A stretch of DNA of 64,000 bases, taken from Vibrio albus. Its GTDB lineage: Bacteria; Pseudomonadota; Gammaproteobacteria; Enterobacterales; Vibrionaceae. The notes below the pieces were generated by a model that saw nothing but the letters and a program-made list of their open reading frames with translations, was not told the origin of the DNA and ran no database searches. A program made the position numbers and the translations under genes. Shown one piece after another: positions 57,189 to 64,000 of this stretch (the stretch's first letter is position 1; each line of letters starts with the position of its first letter). Location: contig NZ_QFWT01000009.1 of the NCBI RefSeq assembly GCF_003144035.1, forward strand, positions 124,001 to 188,000, in the 5' to 3' direction.

Positions 57189-58045
57189 AACGGTAAGTAG
57201 ACATTGGTTAATAACTCCCACTCGTCCACTTCATGAACAAAGTTTAAGTATTGGAAAAAACAAGGGAAATCTCTCAGTTGTTCTCCACTTTCCGGTAACC
57301 ATTGCTGATACAGGTAATACACCGTGTCACCGATACGGTCATGACTGCCCTTGTGCTGAGCCACAGCGCAGCGGCCTCCGGGTATAAGGCCAGCTTTTAC
57401 ACCATAGCCATTGTCCGGAACCGCTCCTTTATGGGTTCCACAGATGTCAAAACGAAACTCGTCATCAGCGGTATCATTGGGATCAGAGTACGGAATACCA
57501 AAAGTTTCGCTGGTTTTTACTGGCGATAAACCTGTCGTTTTTCGCCATGAAATGAATTTTGCTGCGGTATCGAGAACCCGTCTGGGGCTCCCCCTATGCT
57601 CAATCAGGGCCACTTCTTTCTCGTTGAAGTCGACGACTTTTACTTCCACAATACGTTCTCCATTTATTGGTGGATTGAATTCATATTTTGAGTGCCAGGA
57701 TTGCCACTCAGGTTGATTTCTGAACTGGGAAGGAGATTGCCCAAAAATTCGGGTAAATGCCCGGGAGAAAGCTTCCGGACTCTCGAAATGAGCTTCATAA
57801 GCAATATCTGTGATACTCTGTTCAGGTTCAAACGCTAACCTGAACGATGCCCTTTTCATTCGGGCCAGCAACACAAACTGAATAGCACTTAGCCCCATAA
57901 ATGATTTAAAGATCCGGTGAAAATGATACTTGGAACATGCCGCAATATCACTCAATTGCTCCAGAGTAATATTCTGATCTAAATGTCCATTGATAAAATC
58001 ACAGACTCTTTTTATTCGCTGGTTATGGAACGCCACTCTATCCAT
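57182..58045 (-). CDS. AraC-family regulator with GyrI-like effector domain
   Basis: 287 residues. The N-terminal AraC double HTH (about 8-105: NITLEQLSDIAACSKYHFHR and SITDIAYEAHFESPEAFSRA) is followed by a GyrI/SbmC-like small-molecule-binding domain (about 125-287: VKVVDFNEKEVALIEHRGSP). This is the Rob/SoxS-like arrangement with a fused ligand domain, common in multidrug-sensing regulators. It is divergent from a DMT transporter gene across 224 bp and may control it. Confidence 0.9.
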   Translation of the reverse strand: MDRVAFHNQRIKRVCDFINGHLDQNITLEQLSDIAACSKYHFHRIFKSFMGLSAIQFVLLARMKRASFRLAFEPEQSITDIAYEAHFESPEAFSRAFTRIFGQSPSQFRNQPEWQSWHSKYEFNPPINGERIVEVKVVDFNEKEVALIEHRGSPRRVLDTAAKFISWRKTTGLSPVKTSETFGIPYSDPNDTADDEFRFDICGTHKGAVPDNGYGVKAGLIPGGRCAVAQHKGSHDRIGDTVYYLYQQWLPESGEQLRDFPCFFQYLNFVHEVDEWELLTNVYLPLK

Positions 58046-58269
58046 TGCTACTTTTCACTACCTCATTCAGAAATCACAAGCATGATATCGACGGGCCTCT
58101 CTGAGTGCCTGATTGAGATTGCTATATTTTACTTTCATTTTTTATCCTCAAATGGAAAAACAGGGCAAGTGAGTAAAGCAAGGAAAAATAATTCAACATA
58201 TTCGATCACATATCATCCTCTTTACGGTAAAGTGATGAGTTAAAAATACCAACAAGGTCAAAAAACATT

Positions 58270-59145
58270 GTGATCTGGATTCTCTTCACTCTTCTTGCCG
58301 CTTTCAGTCAGTCATGGCGAAACGCATTCCAAAGTCAGTTAAGTAAAGATATCAATGTTGCCGGAGTCACCCTGGCGAGATTCTTATGGGCAAGCCCGCT
58401 GGCGCTGGCCTATCTGGTGGTACTCTATCAGTGGCGGCCAGCCCCGCTGCCACACATAACCGGAGAGTCTACCTTCTTTATTCTGGGTGCTTCTGTGATG
58501 CAAATCGTCGCAACATCGCTGATGGTCGTGCTGTTTAAACAGAAAAACTTTGCCGTTGGTGCCGGGCTGGCAAAAAGTGAAGCGCCGGTTTCCGCCTTTT
58601 TAGGGGTCCTGTTTTTTGGCACATCTCTCACCCTGTTAGGCTGGGTCGGGGTTTTGCTCGGCGGCGTTGCCGTACTGTTGTTAAGTTGCCCGAACGGTTT
58701 CCGGAGCATCTCTTTGTCTACAGCCTTACTAGGGCTGGCGTGCAGCAGCTCTTTCGCACTGACTTCTCTATGGATAAGAGAATCCAGCCTGAGTCTGCAT
58801 CTTCCCTTTCCCCATAGTGCTGCCTGGGTGCTCTTTTTGGTGATCTCAATTCAGACAGTCATGCTGGTGACTTATCTGCTGCTTCGTGACAGAGCCACGC
58901 TTGTTACTATGTTTAAAAAGCCCAGGCTCGTTATTATGACCAGTGTCGCCAGTTGTGTCGGCTCTTTCGGCTGGTTCAGCGCGATGTCTTTACAAGCCGT
59001 ACCATATGTAAAAACCCTCGGTCAGGTCGAAGTATTCTTCACTATGCTGATCTCTTTTTTCTGGCTGAAAGAGAAAATTAAGCGCAAAGATATTACAGCT
59101 CTGATTCTGGTAGCCATCGCCGCCATACTGGTGATGTGGCAGTAA
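58270..59145 (+). CDS. DMT superfamily (EamA) transporter
   Basis: 291 residues, start GTG at 58270. Ten hydrophobic helices in two EamA repeats, with NVAGVTLARFLWASPLALAY in the first and VPYVKTLGQVEVFFTMLISF in the second. It is divergent from the AraC-GyrI regulator. Probably an exporter induced by the compound that regulator senses; this is inference. Confidence 0.85.
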   Translation: MIWILFTLLAAFSQSWRNAFQSQLSKDINVAGVTLARFLWASPLALAYLVVLYQWRPAPLPHITGESTFFILGASVMQIVATSLMVVLFKQKNFAVGAGLAKSEAPVSAFLGVLFFGTSLTLLGWVGVLLGGVAVLLLSCPNGFRSISLSTALLGLACSSSFALTSLWIRESSLSLHLPFPHSAAWVLFLVISIQTVMLVTYLLLRDRATLVTMFKKPRLVIMTSVASCVGSFGWFSAMSLQAVPYVKTLGQVEVFFTMLISFFWLKEKIKRKDITALILVAIAAILVMWQ

Positions 59146-59437
59146 GCCAGGGTGAAAACCACGGGTTAAAAAAGCCGTTTATGTCCGTCTTTGGGAGATG
59201 ATACTCATGGCGTATCGGCATCTGCCATGAGCAAAGTTTAGACAAATAATTCACCAGCTCAATACAGACTCTGAGAACTGCTGGACAATTCCGAGCACCA
59301 TAGAATGTCAGAAACGCTTCACCTATGCATAAAAGAGTATCAATGTTACATAAGTTCAGCTTTTCAGACTGGCGAAAGAATTTTCCATTCCAGTTAAGGG
59401 CATGTTCAGCGCCCCTAACTGAGGTGATATGAGCGGC

Positions 59438-60511
59438 TTATTTGTACTGATGGAATTTTTGTGCCAGGTATGGGTCCCACATCGCAGCGGTGGCACTCAT
59501 GACCAAATCTGCCCCCATATCAAGCCTGCGGTGCAGATCTTCGGCGTTCATCATGCCGCCCACTGAGCAGATCACAAACTCGTCTTTCCACTTAGTGCGC
59601 AGATCGATAAGGTTTTGCGTAACCTCTTCAGCCAGTTCGCCAATGGCAAACCCACAGGTACCGCTGGAGAGACGTCCCTCACCTGGCAGGGCGGCTTTTC
59701 CATCAGGGGTAACCACCTTACGTGGAATGGTATTGATGGCTGCAAAGCCATCAACAAACGGTCGGTTCGCCTCAATAACCTTTTCAAGTTGCTCTGCTGG
59801 CATCCAGCCAAGCTTGATCATCAGTGGGGTATCGCCGATGGATTCGCGGATCTTTTTCGAGACCAGCGCTGAGTTTTCCGGATCGGAGAACAATGCCCCC
59901 TCCTTGCTTCCCCCAAGGTTAGGGCAGGAGTAGTTCACCTCAATGACTTTGGCCCCGGCCTCTTTGGCCATTGCGGCAACATAGCCGTAATCCTCAACCA
60001 GATCACGCTCTGCCAGACCCGGAGTACCATTCACGGAGACCACCATCAACTGGCCCTGGCCCATCTTGCGGTTGCCTGCTTCGATATCCTGCATCCATAC
60101 CGACGGAGCCAGCGAAGGAACGCCAAAAGAGTTGGTGATGGTGATCCGCTCATCCTGTGACGGCCGCAGTCCTGGGTGGATCTCAGTATTAATTTCACCG
60201 TTTTTAAACTGCTTGTCAGTATCCAGGAAGATACAGTTTGGCGCAGGGTGACAGGCGCGCTCAACACTTCTTACGGTTTTGTATACCGGGATATCAAAGC
60301 CAAGTTGTGCGTAGACATCACACCAGTGGCTGTTCAGCAATGGTCCTGCCGGTACGCCAAGGCGGGAGTTGACTTCAAAGTCAAACACCTTGTGAGTCTG
60401 TGTAATCGCCGGGCGAGAGGGGAGCTCGGCATCAAAGAAGGGGCCGTTTTGGTAGTTATCCTCATAGGTTTTGAGAATGTCATAGAGTTCGAACTGGGTT
60501 GGTGTAGTCAT
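59438..60511 (-). CDS. Dihydroorotate dehydrogenase-like FMN oxidoreductase
   Basis: 357 residues forming a (beta/alpha)8 FMN barrel of the DHOD family. The signature is EVNYSCPNLGGS, with the substrate-side FAAINTIPR and the FMN-phosphate loop CSVGGMMNAEDLHRRLDMGA near the C-terminus. It lacks the N-terminal membrane helix of class 2 PyrD and has an extended N-terminal part (DAELPSRPAITQTHKVFDFE). It is probably not the housekeeping PyrD of this organism but a relative, closer to PreA or class 1 types. The true substrate is uncertain. Confidence 0.82.
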   Translation of the reverse strand: MTTPTQFELYDILKTYEDNYQNGPFFDAELPSRPAITQTHKVFDFEVNSRLGVPAGPLLNSHWCDVYAQLGFDIPVYKTVRSVERACHPAPNCIFLDTDKQFKNGEINTEIHPGLRPSQDERITITNSFGVPSLAPSVWMQDIEAGNRKMGQGQLMVVSVNGTPGLAERDLVEDYGYVAAMAKEAGAKVIEVNYSCPNLGGSKEGALFSDPENSALVSKKIRESIGDTPLMIKLGWMPAEQLEKVIEANRPFVDGFAAINTIPRKVVTPDGKAALPGEGRLSSGTCGFAIGELAEEVTQNLIDLRTKWKDEFVICSVGGMMNAEDLHRRLDMGADLVMSATAAMWDPYLAQKFHQYK

Positions 60512-60648
60512 CAGAAGCCTCTTACTGAGTGTACCAATATAAAATTGCGCAGATTCTACCGTTTATGGCTGCTGTTGAACATAGGTGTTATTGCATCAAT
60601 GCGTGAAAGCTATTATTCTGATTAGCCCTTATCAGATCGAGTTGCATA

Positions 60649-61878
60649 ATGACTGTAGTAACAGAACAATTTAATGGTAATGTTTATATCGTTATTCCTG
60701 CCTACGTAGCTAATAAAAAACTAAAAAATCAGCTAGAAAAAGAGTCATATTCAAAGGAGGGGGGAGACGAATTAATTCAAGAAATGTCCCGGCGGATAGA
60801 AAGTGAAATCTCCAGCCATTTACACCAATCTTTACAACGTTACAGTTTAGGAAGTCAAAAATTAGCTTGTTTTGATGAACTCGAGTGCTGCACCGGAGAT
60901 GGTTTGTATGAAACCATAGATATCATCGCTACCGTCGATAGTAACACTCAGTTAGCGGTAGTCATGTTAGTTCTGCATGATAAGCACTTTATGGTATCTC
61001 AACTATTGGATCGGGTATCGGCAGATAACTTAATACTGAAAACGGGTCAACAGCAGTGCTGTGGTCTGAATGAATATTTACTAAACCGATTTGGAATTCA
61101 ATTATTATCATCAGCGGCCAAAACATGCTTGTCCACACGCCAGCCTATCCCCACCGATATCCTGCCCAGTTACCTTGCCAGTGAAACCTACAACTCAGAA
61201 AATATGGATGCACAGATTATCTCTCCCGAGGTTGCTGAGCAGACTTCTTTAAACATTGCACAATATAATAGCAGCGATATCTATGCAGGTAAGAAAAGTG
61301 TACTCAGAGTTGACCGCCGACCAGGTGATCATCAGGTTGCAACGCTGGCATCAGATAGTGTTTTCTTGTTTGTTTTGGAAATCCTGGCGTTTAAGGAAGC
61401 GGCCGTATTAAGAACCAATACGAAAACCATCGAAGCAATCAGCGACAGCCGCTTGCTTGAAATGTCCACCATGGACCAGCTCACCTCTGAGTTTTCCACC
61501 ACAATGCCATTTTGGGATATTCGCGTATTCCGCTACATTACAGCACAAAACCTAGCCAACAAACTGGACAACAGCTTTGGTATTGAAAAACACTTTGTTA
61601 CTTATGATAAAAATCAACAATTTTTAGAACATAAGATCAATATTCGTCAGGCAATACGACAGGGTAACGAAGATAAAATTTTATTTTTTATAGCACTGAT
61701 TTTATTTGTGTTCGAAATTGCGCCGTATCTGTTTACAATGTACCAGCGACTGCTAGACCATAAATGGTTTTCAATGTCAGAAATTTACTCTATTTTGGGT
61801 TCAGGGGTTAGTACCTGGGCTCTTGTATTACTCATTGTCAGCATCATTAAACGGCGTAAGAGACACCATGGCTCTTGA
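60649..61878 (+). CDS. Unknown protein with C-terminal transmembrane helices
   Basis: 409 residues that I do not recognise. The first about 340 residues look soluble, with mixed alpha/beta character (YIVIPAYVANKKLKNQLEKE; YETIDIIATVDSNTQLAVVM). The C-terminal 65 residues hold two hydrophobic helices (ILFFIALILFVFEIAPYLFT; GVSTWALVLLIVSII) and a basic tail KRRKRHHGS. It overlaps the next gene by 11 bp, so the two are a unit. AT-richer than its neighbours. Function unknown. Confidence 0.7.
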   Translation: MTVVTEQFNGNVYIVIPAYVANKKLKNQLEKESYSKEGGDELIQEMSRRIESEISSHLHQSLQRYSLGSQKLACFDELECCTGDGLYETIDIIATVDSNTQLAVVMLVLHDKHFMVSQLLDRVSADNLILKTGQQQCCGLNEYLLNRFGIQLLSSAAKTCLSTRQPIPTDILPSYLASETYNSENMDAQIISPEVAEQTSLNIAQYNSSDIYAGKKSVLRVDRRPGDHQVATLASDSVFLFVLEILAFKEAAVLRTNTKTIEAISDSRLLEMSTMDQLTSEFSTTMPFWDIRVFRYITAQNLANKLDNSFGIEKHFVTYDKNQQFLEHKINIRQAIRQGNEDKILFFIALILFVFEIAPYLFTMYQRLLDHKWFSMSEIYSILGSGVSTWALVLLIVSIIKRRKRHHGS

Positions 61879-62710
61879 ATCCAAATTAACTCATTTCTTC
61901 GATACACAGGCCAACATACATCAGTGCCAGTACCCCGACGATGTAAAAGAGGCCTTGGTAAACCTATTAAGTGACCCTGACACTTTTAAAGCGCAGCGCA
62001 TGAGCACGCTTTTAATGAAAACAAATTTCACTACCCTTGAATGGCTGGAGTGGTTTAATTGGTACTATGTGGTGGCCAAGAAGCTAAATGAACCTGACTG
62101 GTTTACACAAGCCAAGGCAAGCATCGCCACATCCAAAAACATCACTTGTATGAGTTATCCGCAGCTTTTACAACATGGCTGGCAGATCAAAGATATTGTC
62201 ATATCATCCGTGCTGCTATCAGATAGCGGGATTGCCAATTACCACGCCAATGATAATGAAGTTGCTCACTGGTGCAGGTTGCGCAGCAAAAACATAAACC
62301 TGTTTAGTGGTGCGATTTTAGCCGGAGAGTTAATAGGACAAGTGGGCTTTATAAAGTTGAATGCCCATGAATATGAACTGTTACGCCAAGGTAAACTCGC
62401 GGAAGAAGATATTCGAGGTGTATCTGATACGTACGCTGGCCCCGTATATTTATATGTCCCCAGCGTTGTCCTCAAACCAGAGTGGCGTAAAAAGTCACTC
62501 ATGTTCAAATTATTTACGCATTTAACTGACCAACTCGAGCGGCAACATGAGTTGGTCGAGCGTGTTCAAGGCCTTATTGCACTTGCTTACACCAAAGATG
62601 GTGCCTCGTTATGCGATAGACTTAATTTTAAGTTGGAACAAAAAATGGAGAATGGAGAACGCATCTACACTGGCGATTTATCCCAGTTATTGACATTATT
62701 TGGCCGTTAA
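61868..62710 (+). CDS. GNAT-like acetyltransferase-domain protein, partner of the preceding gene
   Basis: 280 residues from the ATG at 61868; an ATG at 61823 would extend it into the upstream gene. The N-terminal half is helical with no known domain. The C-terminal half recalls a GNAT fold: a strand in VYLYVPSVVLKPEWRKKSLM, then RVQGLIALAYTKDGASLCDR with the NF-type end LNFKLEQKM. The acetyl-CoA loop is degenerate (no clear R/Q-x-x-G-x-G/A). It may acetylate a partner of the membrane protein, but this is inference. Confidence 0.7.
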   Translation: MALESKLTHFFDTQANIHQCQYPDDVKEALVNLLSDPDTFKAQRMSTLLMKTNFTTLEWLEWFNWYYVVAKKLNEPDWFTQAKASIATSKNITCMSYPQLLQHGWQIKDIVISSVLLSDSGIANYHANDNEVAHWCRLRSKNINLFSGAILAGELIGQVGFIKLNAHEYELLRQGKLAEEDIRGVSDTYAGPVYLYVPSVVLKPEWRKKSLMFKLFTHLTDQLERQHELVERVQGLIALAYTKDGASLCDRLNFKLEQKMENGERIYTGDLSQLLTLFGR

Positions 62711-62745
62711 GCGATTTTGCCGTACTGGCATGTTTTCCGGCTCCC

Positions 62746-63474
62746 TCAGGAAAATTCAACCTCTGACTCAATACAGATAGCATCATGTCGCCAGTATTCC
62801 AGACAGCAGTCAATCAGAGTTCCATGCTGATCATAATTGAATTTTTTCACCAGCATCGCCGGGCTGCCGGATGTGGCTCTCAGAGCATGAGCCATATCTC
62901 CCACCAGTGAGGTAATGTTGATGCAGTAACGAGTGTTGCCATAACGCGTGTCAAAATGATCGTGATAAACATTCGTAAGAGATACAGCCAGGTCAAAGTC
63001 CAGCAGGTTGGGGAAAGGATCGGACTTGATAAAATGGGTCATATACACAACAGGACGATCATCCAGATAGCGCACCCGCTCTAAGCGGTGAACATCGCTG
63101 AAAGGCGGTAAGGCTAACAGTTCCGATGCCTGCTTTGTCGCCAGTATCGTTTTGGCCGATACCAGCTCAGTACCAAACTTACGGTTAGCCGCAATGGCGA
63201 TATCCTCAAAGGTCAGTGCCAGTGCCGGGTTATAACAGACCGGTGGTGGTGAAATAAACCAGCCACGGCGATCTTCCCGGTAAATCCTTCCTTCAGATTC
63301 AAGTAACGAAAGCGCTTCACGCAGAGTAACCCTGGTCGTATCAAACGTTTCGGCTAACTTTCTCTCTGATGGTAATTTTTGCCCGGGTGACAACATTCCG
63401 GTATCAATCTGCTCCAGCAAAGCTTCTTTAATTTTGACGTATTGCACCCGCGTAGTCCTTTCTGCATTTCTCAT
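62746..63474 (-). CDS. GntR-family regulator with UTRA domain
   Basis: 242 residues. The winged helix shows GMLSPGQKLPSERKLAETFD and TTRVTLREALSLLESEGRIY. A UTRA ligand domain follows (about 90-240: AKTILATKQASELLALPPFS; VHRLERVRYLDDRPVVYMTH). HutC-type GntR regulators of this form sense sugar phosphates, histidine products or phosphonates. A GTG at 63447 has a better ribosome site (AAAGGA) and could be the true start. It has no obvious operon partner in the window; its targets are unknown. Confidence 0.88.
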   Translation of the reverse strand: MRNAERTTRVQYVKIKEALLEQIDTGMLSPGQKLPSERKLAETFDTTRVTLREALSLLESEGRIYREDRRGWFISPPPVCYNPALALTFEDIAIAANRKFGTELVSAKTILATKQASELLALPPFSDVHRLERVRYLDDRPVVYMTHFIKSDPFPNLLDFDLAVSLTNVYHDHFDTRYGNTRYCINITSLVGDMAHALRATSGSPAMLVKKFNYDQHGTLIDCCLEYWRHDAICIESEVEFS

Positions 63475-63535
63475 AGAAAAGATAGCACGATGAAGCTGAT
63501 GATTAAAATAACTTTAGGACACTCCGGATAAGTAA

Positions 63536-63558
63536 CAAAAATGCCACCCGAAGGTGGC
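63536..63558 (-). terminator. Rho-independent terminator after cobA
   Basis: Stem GCCACC/GGTGGC (63543-63548, 63553-63558) with a 4-nt loop. On the minus strand it is followed by ATTTTTG, 32 bp after the cobA stop. Confidence 0.78.
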
Positions 63559-63589
63559 GTATTCTGATAAGTTGGGTAAAAGAATAGGT

Positions 63590-64000
63590 TTATTCAGCCG
63601 CAAACCAGTTCAGCTTTTCATGCAGCTTTGCCACACTTCCCACAACGATAAGAGCCGGACTTTCCGCCTGTTTTGCCGCTTGCGGTAATGCCGTCAGTGT
63701 GGTCAGAAATACTTTCTGCTTAGCGGTTGTCCCTCTCTCAATAATCGCGCAGGGAGTGCTGCCCTCCAAACCGTTTAACAACAGTTGCTCACTGATATGG
63801 CCGCTCTGCTTCAACCCCATATAAAACACCAGGGTGTGATTGGTCTGCGCCAGAGACGACCAGGACAGATAATCACCATCCTGTTTGATGTGTCCGGTAA
63901 TAAACTGTACTCCCTGAGAATAATCTCTGTGAGTCAGCGGGATCCCGGCGTAAGCCGTCGCACCGGCAGCGGCCGTGATCCCCGGAACAATTTCAAACCG
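63590..64000 (-). CDS. cobA: Uroporphyrinogen-III C-methyltransferase, 3' end (gene continues past the window)
   Basis: The frame is open from the stop at 63590 to the right edge, about 137 residues, and lacks its N-terminus. It reads FEIVPGITAAAGATAYAGIP, LTHRDYSQGVQFITGH and SLAQTNHTLVFYMG. These are C-terminal half motifs of SUMT/CobA and of the CysG C-domain. The tail ends SPALIVVGSVAKLHEKLNWF. The enzyme uses SAM to make precorrin-2 for siroheme or cobalamin. An ATG at 63829 is internal. Stand-alone CobA or CysG cannot be told apart without the missing part. Confidence 0.88.
   Translation of the reverse strand, partial: RFEIVPGITAAAGATAYAGIPLTHRDYSQGVQFITGHIKQDGDYLSWSSLAQTNHTLVFYMGLKQSGHISEQLLLNGLEGSTPCAIIERGTTAKQKVFLTTLTALPQAAKQAESPALIVVGSVAKLHEKLNWFAAE

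Noticed and set aside
59392-59420. Inverted repeat AGTTAAGGG/CCCCTAACT as a terminator
   Set aside because: It has a mismatch and no T-run on either strand.

Overview
The window looks like a chromosomal segment of a marine gammaproteobacterium, most likely a Vibrio or a close Vibrionaceae relative. The gene families support this: a large GH20 chitobiase, CheV, a QorB/HxlR pair, a GlyGly-CTERM protease, a MepM-like peptidase, several two-component systems and two EAL proteins. I saw no rRNA, tRNA, CRISPR array or intact mobile element. The only transposon trace is a short IS4-type remnant near the left end. The species call rests on family resemblance only.

Layout. 1-9.8 kb: the end of an AraC regulator, azlCD (branched-chain amino acid export), an IS4 remnant next to an orphan gene, a PAS-GGDEF-EAL-CBS protein, a Sel1-repeat protein, a shikimate dehydrogenase-like gene with a BenE-type transporter behind twin palindromes, and a DMT exporter. 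10-14.8 kb: chitobiase and a two-component system. 14.9-24.5 kb: two sugar operons on the minus strand. One takes up and hydrolyses beta-glucosides (PTS enzyme II and 6-phospho-beta-glucosidase). The other uses D-arabinitol (dehydrogenase, xylulokinase, transporter, phosphatase) with a divergent SorC-type regulator. 24.5-30.8 kb: arfB, a GGDEF-EAL protein, a Cys/His-rich microprotein, the HxlR-qorB pair and an ABC exporter. 30.9-36.1 kb: a Fur-box-controlled hydroxamate-type siderophore locus. 36.2-38.2 kb: ppiC, cheV and a GDT1-family transporter.

38.3-44.8 kb holds a seven-gene, tightly overlapped operon: secreted helical protein, LolD-like ATPase, FtsX-like permease, LolA-like periplasmic protein, outer-membrane barrel, LytS-type kinase and LytTR regulator. 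It reads as a self-regulated envelope transport system. 45.1-55.2 kb: an OmpR-type two-component system, an SH3 protein, a LysR regulator, a gingipain-like C25 protease, a MepM-like endopeptidase and a Na/Pi cotransporter. 55.4-64 kb: HPP protein, Gfo/Idh/MocA oxidoreductase, AraC-GyrI regulator, DMT transporter, a dihydroorotate dehydrogenase-like enzyme, an overlapping pair of unknown genes (membrane protein plus GNAT-like protein), a GntR/UTRA regulator and the end of cobA.

Three loci carry clean lesions. The PTS enzyme II gene is out of frame at a perfect 4 x 8-bp tandem repeat, which could be a reversible switch. An ABC exporter lacks about 70 residues around its Q-loop. The fhuB-like permease gene is fused by deletion to a TonB receptor gene that has lost its 5' end. 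The most interesting items are the octanucleotide repeat, the seven-gene envelope operon, the unknown membrane/GNAT pair, and an 18-bp repeat array that also reads as a small leader ORF just before the chitobiase gene.
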